From Candidatus Flexifilum affinis (GTDB taxonomy: Bacteria > Chloroflexota > Anaerolineae > Aggregatilineales > Phototrophicaceae), in the NCBI GenBank assembly GCA_016713325.1, contig JADJPJ010000011.1, positions 124,001 through 188,000 on the forward strand: a stretch of 64,000 nucleotides of DNA, given 5' to 3'. The notes under the pieces are model-generated. The model saw only the letters and a list, made by a program, of their open reading frames with translations. It was not told the origin of the DNA and made no database searches. The translations under genes and the position numbers were made by a program. Of this stretch, positions 1-7,837 are shown piece by piece. Every line of letters starts with the position of its first letter. The first letter of the stretch is position 1.

Positions 1-23
1 AGACGGGCAGGATCGAACGGGGA

Positions 24-29
24 TATAAT
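24..29 (+). promoter_or_regulatory. -10 box upstream of the first gene
   Basis: A perfect TATAAT lies 36 bases before the ATG at 65. No convincing -35 is visible because the window begins about there. The start codon has AAGGAA six bases upstream. Confidence 0.45.
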
Positions 30-64
30 GCGAGGGTACAAGCGAGCTGATATAAGGAACAAGC

Positions 65-880
65 ATGTCCATTCCAGCGCTCGATTCCTATCTGCCATCT
101 CTGATGCCGATCGTGCAGGAACTGGTCGCAGCATATCAGGCGGGCGAAATCCACTCGTGGGAGACGGCGGCCGATCGCATCCGCAGGGTCTTCAGCCCCA
201 CGCGTATGACTGAGTTCGATAACGCCATCCCGGGCTGGATCGAGATGGCCTCTTACGCCAATCAGCAGACACTCATCCATGTCATGCTGGCGTTGGCGTC
301 GCTGGCGATGATGCCGGAATATCGTGACTCTTCGCAGGACGTGCAGCGCATGGCAGAGTGGATCATCGCCTTCCACGACGTGTCCAAGCAGCCCCGGCGT
401 GGGTCGCACGACTGGACGCACGGCTTTCGCTCGGCGGCGGTGCTCGGCGGCGCGCTGCCGGAGCGTGGTTTTCCAGTGCTCGACGCCGACGCCGCGCAAC
501 TGAAGGACTGGGCGGCCATGACGGCGTCCGCCCTGACCGAGCACCCGGATGAAGATACTCTCATGCACGATCACCGCAGACTGCCGGAAATCGTGGGCGG
601 CATTCACATACTGTGGGGAAAAGGCACTCCCGCCGCCGCGATTGTGAAATCGGTGCTGTTCCATATGTCTATCGACGCTATTCCCGAGTACCCCACGGCG
701 ACGCCGCTCACCGACGCGGAAGTGGCGCTTTACGTCGACCCGTCGACCCTGCCGCTGCTGGAGATCATGGTGCTCGTCGACTGCGACGCCTGGGCGTTGT
801 TTCACCCGGAGCTCCGGGCACGCGACCGCGCGCTCGTGCTCAATGAGTTCAGCCGGTTGCGGTCGCTCGTGGTGAGATGA
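65..880 (+). CDS. HD-domain-like protein of unknown function
   Basis: A 271-residue soluble protein with no signal peptide or membrane segment. The ATG at 65 is preceded by a good ribosome binding site (AAGGAA). I see an HD-like metal-binding pattern: His72, then HDVSK at 104-108, His115 and His119, and a late Asp in VDCDAW. This resembles the His...HD...Asp ligand set of HD phosphohydrolases, and HDxxK is common in that superfamily. The order and spacing are not a textbook match, so a phosphohydrolase role is only inferred. The neighbour downstream is a TIR-domain gene 155 bases away with its own -10 box, so no operon is evident. Substrate is unknown. Confidence 0.6.
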   Translation: MSIPALDSYLPSLMPIVQELVAAYQAGEIHSWETAADRIRRVFSPTRMTEFDNAIPGWIEMASYANQQTLIHVMLALASLAMMPEYRDSSQDVQRMAEWIIAFHDVSKQPRRGSHDWTHGFRSAAVLGGALPERGFPVLDADAAQLKDWAAMTASALTEHPDEDTLMHDHRRLPEIVGGIHILWGKGTPAAAIVKSVLFHMSIDAIPEYPTATPLTDAEVALYVDPSTLPLLEIMVLVDCDAWALFHPELRARDRALVLNEFSRLRSLVVR

Positions 881-901
881 AAAGGCAGTTGAAGGGCAAT
901 T

Positions 902-929
902 GGGGGGGGGGGCGGGGCGGCGGCGGCGG
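902..929 (+). repeat. G-homopolymer and CGG-rich tract
   Basis: Eleven consecutive G residues (902-912) are followed by a GGGG block and CGG triplets in the gap between two genes. The tract could fold as a G-quadruplex or vary in length by slippage. It is also a spot where sequencing length errors are likely. Confidence 0.7.
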
Positions 930-994
930 AGCCCTTCTGAATAATGAAGACGCTTTGCCTGGGCAGCGCGAGTGGCAGCCCCGGTGAACGGCGC

Positions 995-1000
995 TACAAT
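995..1000 (+). promoter_or_regulatory. candidate -10 box for the TIR gene
   Basis: TACAAT lies 36 bases upstream of the ATG at 1036. This is the same spacing as the TATAAT before the first gene. No clear -35 is seen. Confidence 0.3.
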
Positions 1001-1035
1001 CGGACCGAGTACATTCAGCGCAGAGGGCACCGCCG

Positions 1036-1863
1036 ATGCAGGTCTTCATCTCCTACAAGCACGAAAACGACAGCTTCATCAAGGCGCTCAAGGAGCGAAT
1101 CCAGGGCGCCGGTTTCGACGTCTGGATCGACCGGGACCTCCTGCGCGCTGGCGAGGACTGGCGTCAGGAGATCGACAACGCCATCAAGGCGTCGTTCTGC
1201 GTGGTCGTGGTGATGTCGCCCGGCGCGTTCGAGTCGCAGTACGTCACCTACGAGTGGGCCTATGCCCTGGGCATCGGCCTGCGCGTGCTGCCGGTCATGG
1301 TCGATGGCACGAAGATGCACCCACGCATGGAGACGATCCAGTACATCGACTTCACCGACCATTTCAATCCGCCCTGGGACCGGCTGATCCAGCGGCTGAG
1401 GGAGATCGCCGAGGGCGGGTTGTCTCTCACCGCTCGCCCACCCCTGTACGTGGTCCGTGCCGTCGAAGCGCTGGAGAGCCTCAAACAGGCCGACCGCGTG
1501 TCGGCTCTTGAAGCCCTTGCGGAGTCCAACCATCCCGCCGCTCTGCAGGCGCTGGTCGAAGCGGCAGGCCATCATCTGGCTGACGTGCGCAAATACGCCG
1601 CGCTGCTGGCCGCCCGCCAGACCGGCGATCGGCGCATTCTGAATGCGCTGCGCGAGCAGGCGAACGACTGGGATCCGGAGATCTATCCCGATCACCGCAG
1701 CGAACCGCTTCGCACACAGTTCGCGCGTGTGGTCCAGGCGGCGACCTGGATCGCGCGGCATGGTGGCGAGGAGGGCAAGGCATACACGCGCGCATTCCTG
1801 GAGCGTCAGTCGAACAACCTGAACGAAGAAGAGCAGGCCTTTGTCGTGGAGGCTTTGCAGTGA
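1036..1863 (+). CDS. TIR-domain protein with C-terminal HEAT-like repeats
   Basis: A 275-residue soluble protein. Residues 1 to about 130 form a TIR domain: box 1 reads VFISYKHEND, and Glu73 in YVTYEWAY sits where TIR NADases carry their catalytic glutamate. Residues about 145-275 are alpha-helical and Ala/Leu-rich and look like two or three HEAT-type repeats (for example around AALQALVEAAGHH). Bacterial TIR domains either cleave NAD+ or act as signalling adaptors; HEAT repeats usually bind a partner. GAGGGC precedes the ATG. No defence genes flank it (the next gene is an acyltransferase eight bases downstream), so an immune function is possible but not supported by context. Confidence 0.85.
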   Translation: MQVFISYKHENDSFIKALKERIQGAGFDVWIDRDLLRAGEDWRQEIDNAIKASFCVVVVMSPGAFESQYVTYEWAYALGIGLRVLPVMVDGTKMHPRMETIQYIDFTDHFNPPWDRLIQRLREIAEGGLSLTARPPLYVVRAVEALESLKQADRVSALEALAESNHPAALQALVEAAGHHLADVRKYAALLAARQTGDRRILNALREQANDWDPEIYPDHRSEPLRTQFARVVQAATWIARHGGEEGKAYTRAFLERQSNNLNEEEQAFVVEALQ

Positions 1864-1870
1864 CGCGATT

Positions 1871-2662
1871 ATGAGCGACGAATTCCAGACCCTGCCCTAT
1901 CCGCCCTCACGGCGAATCGTGAACGATGCCGGCCGCATCGCCGCCGGGCGTCCGTTGATTCACGGCCTCGTGGAATTCGACGTCACGCAGCCGCGCGCCC
2001 AGATTCGTGACTACAAGGAGCGAACAGGCGACTCGCTGTCGTTCACCGCCTACCTGGTGACGTGTCTGGCGAAGGCGATTGCACAGCATCCGATCGTCGG
2101 GGCGCACCTCGACTGGCGCAGTCGGCTCATCGTCTTTCACGATGTCGACGTTGTCGTACTAATTGAGCCGGAGCGAGGCGCGACCGCATTTCCACATATT
2201 CTGCGCGCCGTGAACCAGAAGACCGTCCGCGCAGTCCATGATGAGATCCGAGCGGTTCAGGCGGCTCCGAGAACGAGTCGCCAGGAGTCAGGACGGCTGG
2301 CTCGCCTGGGGCCTTACGCACCCCGCTTCCTGCGCTTGCTGTTCTACCGGCTGATGATGGCCAATCCGCATTGGCTGAAGCGGGTCGCAGGGACAGTGGT
2401 GCTGACATCGGTCGGCATGTTCGCACGCGGCGGCGGTTGGGGTATCGGCTACGCGCCCATGCACCCGATGGCCATAACGGTCGGAGGGATCGCGGAAAAG
2501 CCGGGTGTCGTGAACGGGCAGATTGTGCCGCGTGAGTTCCTCGACCTGACGATCACCGTGGATCACCGGATCATCGACGGCGCGCCTGCGGCACGCTTCG
2601 CGCAAACCTTTAAAGAGCTGGTAGAGAGCGGCGCCTTGCTGAACGAGGCCGTGCCGCCGTAA
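1871..2662 (+). CDS. stand-alone 2-oxoacid dehydrogenase-type acyltransferase domain
   Basis: A 263-residue protein matching the catalytic domain of E2 acyltransferases of pyruvate/2-oxoglutarate dehydrogenase complexes. The active-site motif DHRIIDG (HxxxDG) is near the C terminus, followed by the usual helix around AARFAQTFKELV. There is no N-terminal lipoyl domain and no peripheral-subunit-binding domain, and no E1 or E3 gene is adjacent. It is therefore probably not a classical complex subunit; stand-alone members of this family exist, but their acyl acceptor is generally unclear. I prefer the ATG at 1871 (MSDEF) over 1841, which would overlap the TIR gene. The eight-base gap suggests co-transcription with the TIR gene. 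Confidence 0.8.
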   Translation: MSDEFQTLPYPPSRRIVNDAGRIAAGRPLIHGLVEFDVTQPRAQIRDYKERTGDSLSFTAYLVTCLAKAIAQHPIVGAHLDWRSRLIVFHDVDVVVLIEPERGATAFPHILRAVNQKTVRAVHDEIRAVQAAPRTSRQESGRLARLGPYAPRFLRLLFYRLMMANPHWLKRVAGTVVLTSVGMFARGGGWGIGYAPMHPMAITVGGIAEKPGVVNGQIVPREFLDLTITVDHRIIDGAPAARFAQTFKELVESGALLNEAVPP

Positions 2663-2699
2663 CTCTCCACAACGCAGTCTATCGAGGCAGACCATTCTC

Positions 2700-3551
2700 A
2701 TGTCCGAAGTGGATACGATTGACTTTTCTCGTCCGGGGCCGTCAACGGTCACGACGCTCATGGCAGATCTCCATGCGGCTGGCCTGAAGGCCGGCGACAT
2801 CGTGCTGGTACACAGCGCGCTCAGCAAGATCGGCTGGGTGGCAGGTGGGCCAGTCGCCGTGGTGCAGGCGCTGATGCGCATCCTCACCCCGGATGGCACC
2901 CTGATGATGCCGACTCACACCGGCGACAACAGCGATCCGGCCTATTGGGTTGCCCCGCCGGTTCCGGAATCGTGGTGGTCGATTATTCGCGACGAGATGC
3001 CTGCCTACGATCCGGCCATCACGCCGACGCGGGCCATGGGCGCAATTGTCGAGGCCTTTCGCACTTTTCGCGGGGTCGTCCGCAGCGCGCACCCGGCGGT
3101 CTCGTTCGCGGCCTGGGGCCGGTATGCGCATGAACTGACAGCCGAACATCATCCCGAAGTGGATCTGGGGGAGGGGTCGCCGCTGGCGCGATTGTACGAC
3201 CACGACGGCTATGTCATGCTGATCGGGGTCGATCACGGCAACAATACATCGCTGCATCTGGCGGAGTATCGGGCACAGTTTCCGTGGGCGCGCTGGGAGC
3301 CGCAAGGGGCGGCCATGCTGGTGAATGGGCAGCGGCGTTGGGTCTCATACCGGCGTATGGACTTCAGCGATCACGACTTTGCGGCGATGGGTGCGGAGTA
3401 CGAGCGTGAAATCGGCTATAGACCGTCCAGGCTGGGACAGGCGGAGCTGCGACTTCTTCGACAGCGACCACTGATAGATTACGCCGTAAGCTGGCTGAAA
3501 GCGCATCGAACACCGCCACAGGAACCGATCGATATGCCGCTCGGCTCCTGA
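2700..3551 (+). CDS. AAC(3)-family aminoglycoside N-acetyltransferase-like protein
   Basis: A 283-residue protein of the AAC(3)/YokD/FrbF acetyltransferase family, which transfers acetyl from acetyl-CoA to an amino group. The family signature is visible near the N terminus (LVHSALSKIGWVAGG), then MPTHTG, and the acceptor-side motif NNTSLHLAEYRA near residues 180-192. Length fits the family. Members range from true aminoglycoside 3-N-acetyltransferases to enzymes acting on other small molecules, so drug resistance is not implied by the fold alone. The gene starts 37 bases after the acyltransferase gene and ends 10 bases from the convergent STAS-like gene. No mobile element or resistance cluster is nearby. 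Confidence 0.85.
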   Translation: MSEVDTIDFSRPGPSTVTTLMADLHAAGLKAGDIVLVHSALSKIGWVAGGPVAVVQALMRILTPDGTLMMPTHTGDNSDPAYWVAPPVPESWWSIIRDEMPAYDPAITPTRAMGAIVEAFRTFRGVVRSAHPAVSFAAWGRYAHELTAEHHPEVDLGEGSPLARLYDHDGYVMLIGVDHGNNTSLHLAEYRAQFPWARWEPQGAAMLVNGQRRWVSYRRMDFSDHDFAAMGAEYEREIGYRPSRLGQAELRLLRQRPLIDYAVSWLKAHRTPPQEPIDMPLGS

Positions 3552-3561
3552 GCGGGGCCAA

Positions 3562-4002
3562 TTACATCGTGCCGGCCGCGGGGCTGCCTGGTGTCAGGAA
3601 GCGCAGTGCGACTTTGACATCGCGGAAGAATTGGATGCTGGCTGAGCCGCTGGTGTATGTCAGAATCAGGATCAGACGCAGCAGCCGGTGTTCTCCGGCG
3701 ATGCAGATGTACTCCAGCTTGTGATCGCGGGGATAGCCGCGCTTCATCCGCAGGTTGATCAGATGCGGTGACACCCGGCCGGCCGAAGCGACATCGAAAA
3801 TGACAGCGCGGCAGTTCGGCGTACTCTCTACGGCGCCATAGACCAGACCGTCCAGTCGGGTCACATCCTCGACCGAGAGGTCGCCCCGCAGACTGATTTT
3901 CAGGATGGTGTTGGATTCCAGCCAGTTCAGTGTGACGGCCGACGAACTGGCGGATGGAAGCGAGCCGTGACTGGCATCGGCCGCCCAGGAGACGAAATTC
4001 AT
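3562..4002 (-). CDS. STAS-like protein, last gene of a two-component cluster
   Basis: A 146-residue soluble protein. The central part (LKISLRGDLSVEDVTRL, then AVIFDVASAGRVSP) has the beta-strand/helix rhythm of STAS or SpoIIAA-type domains, although the usual D-S-S/T phosphorylation motif is not evident. Its ATG overlaps the stop of the upstream receiver gene by four bases (ATGA), so it is very probably translated together with that receiver and may be its partner or output. The family assignment is tentative; an unrelated small alpha/beta protein is possible. Confidence 0.55.
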   Translation of the reverse strand: MNFVSWAADASHGSLPSASSSAVTLNWLESNTILKISLRGDLSVEDVTRLDGLVYGAVESTPNCRAVIFDVASAGRVSPHLINLRMKRGYPRDHKLEYICIAGEHRLLRLILILTYTSGSASIQFFRDVKVALRFLTPGSPAAGTM

Positions 4003-4379
4003 CGCAGGTTCTCCAACGCGCGGGCAAACGACGTCGTGTCAACCGGCTTGGCGAAATAGGCGTCGAACCCTGCCTGCAGCGCTTCTTCGCGCAGTCGGGA
4101 GGTATGAAAGGCGGTGACTGCGATGCATGGCAGATCACCGATCTGCGCGTCATTGCGAATGCCTTCCAGAATCTGCCAACCGTCCTTGTCGGGCAGGGCC
4201 AGATCGACGATCGCCGCGGCATATTGCTGGCCGGAGGAGTACAGGAAATGTTCCGCCTCGGCGGCGTTTCCGGCGACATCATAAGAGAGGCGCAGGTGCG
4301 ACAGGATGGTGGCCATCACTTCCTGGCCATCCTGGTCGTCTTCGATAATCAGCAGTCTGCTGTTTGTTTCCACGGGCAT
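3999..4379 (-). CDS. stand-alone response regulator receiver (CheY-like)
   Basis: A 126-residue single receiver domain. I see the acidic pocket (LLIIEDDQD), the phosphoacceptor Asp in VDLALPDKDGW, the Thr/Ala switch region (VTAFH) and the conserved Lys in YFAKPVD. There is no DNA-binding or enzymatic output domain. It overlaps the downstream STAS-like gene by four bases and lies 60 bases after a second receiver, so the kinase, two receivers and STAS-like gene look like one minus-strand operon. It probably acts by protein-protein contact within this phosphorelay. Confidence 0.9.
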   Translation of the reverse strand: MPVETNSRLLIIEDDQDGQEVMATILSHLRLSYDVAGNAAEAEHFLYSSGQQYAAAIVDLALPDKDGWQILEGIRNDAQIGDLPCIAVTAFHTSRLREEALQAGFDAYFAKPVDTTSFARALENLR

Positions 4380-4439
4380 TGAAGGTTTCTCCTGAGCGAC
4401 AATTGGGCCACGAGCGGCGCGTCCCGGTCTGTGAATGGG

Positions 4440-4865
4440 CTAGATCATGATCTGTTCGGCAAGAACAGGGATTTGCATCAGAACCAGGACGAGGTTCTCC
4501 ATAAAGGTCTCCACCGTCAATGGTTTGGTCAGATAGTTGTTGAAGCCGGCTTCCAGGGCGCGCTGCGCGTCTCCGGGCATGGCATGCGCGGTGAGAGCGA
4601 TCACCGGGATGTGTCGCAAATCGTTGTCTTCACGCACGGTCTTCAGAAAGCTCCATCCATCCATGACCGGCATGGACAGATCACTGATGACCAGCATTGG
4701 CCGATGCTCCTGCATCATTGCGTAGCCTTCCGCGCCGTTGCCAGCTTCGTAGACAGTGGCGCCATAGGCATCAAGAATAATCGACGCGACTTCAAGACTG
4801 TCCGGCTCATCGTCTACGACCAGGATCTGCCAGCCCTGCAGCAGATTGTCGGGAATATCGTTCAT
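4440..4865 (-). CDS. stand-alone response regulator receiver
   Basis: A 141-residue receiver with no output domain. Acidic pocket ILVVDDEPD, phosphoacceptor Asp in SDLSMPVMDGW, switch Thr in ALTAHA and Lys in YLTKPLT are all present, so it should be phosphorylatable. It starts 33 bases downstream of the histidine kinase stop on the same strand, which makes it the most likely direct substrate of that kinase. The short extension after the domain (PVLAEQIMI) is hydrophobic but too short to be a domain. Confidence 0.9.
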   Translation of the reverse strand: MNDIPDNLLQGWQILVVDDEPDSLEVASIILDAYGATVYEAGNGAEGYAMMQEHRPMLVISDLSMPVMDGWSFLKTVREDNDLRHIPVIALTAHAMPGDAQRALEAGFNNYLTKPLTVETFMENLVLVLMQIPVLAEQIMI

Positions 4866-4898
4866 ACCTTCAGGCTACTTTCGGCTCGCAATTCCGGA

Positions 4899-6506
4899 CT
4901 AGGCAGGGATCGCTTGAGGCTGCGCGATCTGGTAGGGGAGGGTGAGCGTGAACGTGCTACCCTGTCCGACTTCACTTTCCAGAGAGACCGAACCGCCCAT
5001 GGCGCGCGCCAGCTTCTGCACGATCGTCAGGCCCAGGCCGGTGCCGCCGTATTTGCGGCTCGACGTCTGGTCGACCTGGCGAAACTCGTCGAAGATGTAC
5101 TCGCGGGCATGCGGTGGGATGCCGATGCCAGTGTCCTGCACCCTGATCTGCCACTGACCGCCTTCCGCGGTGCGCACGTCCAGCGACACCTTGCCGGTCT
5201 CGGTGAACTTGATGGCGTTGCCGAGCAGGTTGATCGCCATCTTGGAGACCGCTTCTTCGTCGCCGACGATCCGGTCCGGGAGGTTGGGATCCAGCGTCAA
5301 GTCGAAAGCGATGCCCTTTTTGTCTGCCAGGACGCCGATCTGGGAGGCCCACTTATGGGCCGTTTCGGCGGGGCTGAAGGGCGTGCTTGCGAACTGCACC
5401 CGGCCGGATTCGATGCGGGAGATGTCCAGGAAGTCGTTGACCAAACCGAGCAACCGCTTGCTGTTCGCTTCGATGCGCTCGATGTAGCGGCCGGTCTTCT
5501 CGTTGAAGTCGGTGCCGCCCATACGGTTGCGGATGATGCTGGTGAAACCTTCGATAGCATTGAGCGGCGTGCGCAGTTCGTGCGACATGGTGGCCAGGAA
5601 TTCGGACTTCAGGCGGTTGTTCTCTTCGGCGATGCGGCGCGCGCCTTCCGCCTCACGGGTACGCTCGCGAACGCGGCGCTCCAGCGTCTCGTTGATCTGC
5701 TTCAGGTCGCTTTCGCGCTCCTGGACGGTTGTGGCCAGCGTGTTCATGTTTTCCGCCAGGGCCTTCATCTCGGCTGGGGCGCCGCGGAGCGCGGTGACGC
5801 GGGCTGAGTAGTCGCCCCGGCTGATCTGGTTGGTCTGCGCAACCATTCGATTCAGGAGGTTCGACTGGAGATCGCCGAGCAGGTAGAACGCGATAAGGAG
5901 GACAGCAGGCGTGGCCACAGCGGTGATGAGCAGGATGGTTTCCGTTCGCTCGAGGGCCGCCACAGTGTCTAGCTGCGTTCTCGTGGCCAGCTCAGTTTCG
6001 CCGGCGAGCGCCGCAATGAGGACTTCTTCGAAAGTCTCTTCCGCCGCTTCCATTTCCTCGCGAAGTTCGGCGATCTCCTCGATGCCTTGCGTCTCGACTG
6101 TTTCCGAAACCGATATCGCCGCCGCCATCAGGCTATCGACGGCTGCGATGATCTCTTCCGGCGCAACATCCGCAGGATCCGGATCTGTTTCGACGCCTGT
6201 CGACAGTTTCGCTGTCAAGGCGCGAAGCGCGTCCGCTGCACCGGTGATTTCGCCGCGTTCGGCCGCGATGTCGTCAGGGTCAGACCCGATGGTAATCGCC
6301 AGCACCATCTCGTTAACCGAGGAAAAGAGCTTGGTACCGTAAGCGCGAATGTCGCGCAGAACTTCGGTATGTGTGACAGTGTGTGTGAGGAGTTCGTTGA
6401 ATGACGCTTCGAAGCTGTTCAGGCTGCTGTTGGAGAGCACGCCAATTGTCGCAATGATTGCCGCGATCACGATCGCGGTGATGAGATTAGAGCGTCGTAC
6501 TGTCAT
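4899..6506 (-). CDS. membrane HAMP sensor histidine kinase
   Basis: A 535-residue sensor kinase. Starting at MTVRRS, TM1 spans about residues 5-27, an acidic all-helical extracytoplasmic sensor follows (28-190), TM2 is 191-211, HAMP 212-262, and a coiled coil leads to the H box MSHELRTPLNAI with phospho-His309. N box (NLLGNAIKFT), G1 (DTGIGI) and G2 (GTGLGLTIV) are intact. I chose the ATG at 6506 because it puts the Arg-rich N terminus directly before TM1; a longer reading from 6617 adds 37 residues without a better ribosome site. The helical sensor resembles chemoreceptor-type four-helix bundles; the ligand is unknown. Two receivers and a STAS-like gene follow. Confidence 0.92.
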   Translation of the reverse strand: MTVRRSNLITAIVIAAIIATIGVLSNSSLNSFEASFNELLTHTVTHTEVLRDIRAYGTKLFSSVNEMVLAITIGSDPDDIAAERGEITGAADALRALTAKLSTGVETDPDPADVAPEEIIAAVDSLMAAAISVSETVETQGIEEIAELREEMEAAEETFEEVLIAALAGETELATRTQLDTVAALERTETILLITAVATPAVLLIAFYLLGDLQSNLLNRMVAQTNQISRGDYSARVTALRGAPAEMKALAENMNTLATTVQERESDLKQINETLERRVRERTREAEGARRIAEENNRLKSEFLATMSHELRTPLNAIEGFTSIIRNRMGGTDFNEKTGRYIERIEANSKRLLGLVNDFLDISRIESGRVQFASTPFSPAETAHKWASQIGVLADKKGIAFDLTLDPNLPDRIVGDEEAVSKMAINLLGNAIKFTETGKVSLDVRTAEGGQWQIRVQDTGIGIPPHAREYIFDEFRQVDQTSSRKYGGTGLGLTIVQKLARAMGGSVSLESEVGQGSTFTLTLPYQIAQPQAIPA

Positions 6507-6772
6507 GAGGAGACTGCTCCCGATACAAGTCGTCAGCGTTAGGTAAGTCCCATTAATGACCGGGTTAATAGTTCCATTGAATATGCTCCGCAGCACTATA
6601 GCGTAAGCGTGCATCAAGGTTCAACGCTTTGCGCAGCTTTTTCACGAATATTTCATGAGGTCCAGAACGCGGAGGATGCAGAAACAATGCCGGAGACATG
6701 GATTGCTCGAGTCTCCGGCTGGCAAAGGCGTCAATTACGTTGAGTACAAACGCGAGGCAAGCGCAAGCACCA

Positions 6773-7162
6773 TCAGGACGCGCCGGCGAGGCTGATAGCC
6801 TCCAGCAGAATCTGGATCGACAGCGGCTTGGCCAGCACTTTGGCGAAGCCCACGGCCAGCGCGTGATCGATGTCCGAAGGCGTGAGATAGCTGGCCGTAA
6901 CGGCGATGACCGGCGATGACCTGAGCAGGGGGTCCGCCTTGATCGATTTCACCAGCGCCCAACCGTCCATCTCCGGCATCAGCAGATCTGCCAGAATGAT
7001 GGCCGGCCCATGGGCGCGCGCTTTCACAAGTGCTTCTTCGCCACTGGTCGCTTCGTAGACGGTGGCGCCGTGCGCTTGCAGAATCAGAGAAGTCATCCGG
7101 ACACAAGAGACATCGTCGTCCACCACCAGGAAGCTTGTGCCAACCAGGACCTTGTTCACCAT
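6773..7162 (-). CDS. stand-alone response regulator receiver
   Basis: A 129-residue single receiver: FLVVDDDVS pocket, Asp in LADLLMPEMDGW, switch region VTASY and Lys in VLAKPLS. I prefer the ATG at 7162, preceded by AAGGAG at 12 bases, over a TTG at 7183. It lies 266 bases upstream of the histidine kinase on the same strand, so it may be a separate transcription unit or the first gene of the cluster. The gap contains no recognisable gene. All three receivers in this locus lack output domains. Confidence 0.88.
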   Translation of the reverse strand: MVNKVLVGTSFLVVDDDVSCVRMTSLILQAHGATVYEATSGEEALVKARAHGPAIILADLLMPEMDGWALVKSIKADPLLRSSPVIAVTASYLTPSDIDHALAVGFAKVLAKPLSIQILLEAISLAGAS

Positions 7163-7344
7163 GTTGCCAATGTTCTCCTTCAATGTTCGGCAGTTCGACG
7201 ACTGCCCGGTGCCGGTGTTTTTACTCAGCCTGATGATAACTCAAGATCGAATTGTGAATCCTTGAGATATTCATCTTTCGTCATGTGTCCATCTGCTCAG
7301 GGGGCGCCAGGTGAATCACAAGCTGTGTTACGCGGGGAAATCCT

Positions 7345-7373
7345 TTGCATTCGCGCGGGACGGATGTTATCAT
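7345..7373 (+). promoter_or_regulatory. sigma-70-type promoter of the nuo operon
   Basis: TTGCAT (7345-7350), exactly 17 bases, then TATCAT (7368-7373). Transcription would begin near 7381, which leaves a leader of about 70 bases before the ATG at 7451 and argues against the upstream in-frame starts for nuoA. Confidence 0.65.
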
Positions 7374-7450
7374 AGCGCCGTTTGTCACAAATGAGCGCAC
7401 AACCAACTTCTTTCAGTCCAATCGCGCAGGGCGCAAACGCGAGGCACAGC

Positions 7451-7813
7451 ATGAGTCTGGTTAATGAATGGGCATTCATCGGCGTCTTCGTGGCAGTTGC
7501 CTGGTTGCTGCCGGCTCTGCCGCTGGTGGTGGCCCGCATTTTTCAGCCCCGGAAACCCAACGCCATCAAGATGCAAACCTATGAGTGCGGCGTCGAGACG
7601 GTGGGCGATACCTGGGTCCAGTTCAAGGTGCAGTACTACATCTATGGGTTGATCTTCCTGGTCTTCGATATCGAGCTGATCTTCCTGTTCCCGTGGGCGC
7701 TGGCCTACAACCAGCTGGATTTCTTCGCGTTTGGCGCGGGCTTCCTGTTCATCTTCCTGCTGGCCGACGCGTTGATCTATGCCTGGCGTAAGAACGCTCT
7801 CGAGTGGGCGTGA
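7451..7813 (+). CDS. nuoA: NADH-quinone oxidoreductase subunit A
   Basis: A 120-residue membrane subunit of complex I with three transmembrane segments. The family signature YECGVE is present, as is the conserved acidic helix FDIELIFLFPW. NuoA sits at the junction of the membrane arm with the quinone-binding region. I chose ATG 7451, which has GAGG six bases upstream and gives the usual length; ATG 7391 would add 20 residues but lies only about 10 bases after the predicted transcription start. It is the first gene of an operon that continues nuoH-J-K-L-M-M-N. Subunits B, C and D, which usually follow nuoA, are missing here. Confidence 0.93.
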   Translation: MSLVNEWAFIGVFVAVAWLLPALPLVVARIFQPRKPNAIKMQTYECGVETVGDTWVQFKVQYYIYGLIFLVFDIELIFLFPWALAYNQLDFFAFGAGFLFIFLLADALIYAWRKNALEWA

Positions 7814-7837
7814 GACAAGTGCTCTAGGAAGCGAACT

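Noticed and set aside
2700..3551. Acquired antibiotic-resistance island
   Set aside because: The AAC(3)-like gene has base and codon use like its neighbours, and no integrase, transposase or repeat flanks it.
4431..5807. A 458-residue plus-strand open frame across the kinase and receiver genes
   Set aside because: It is antisense to three clear two-component genes and has no motif of its own.
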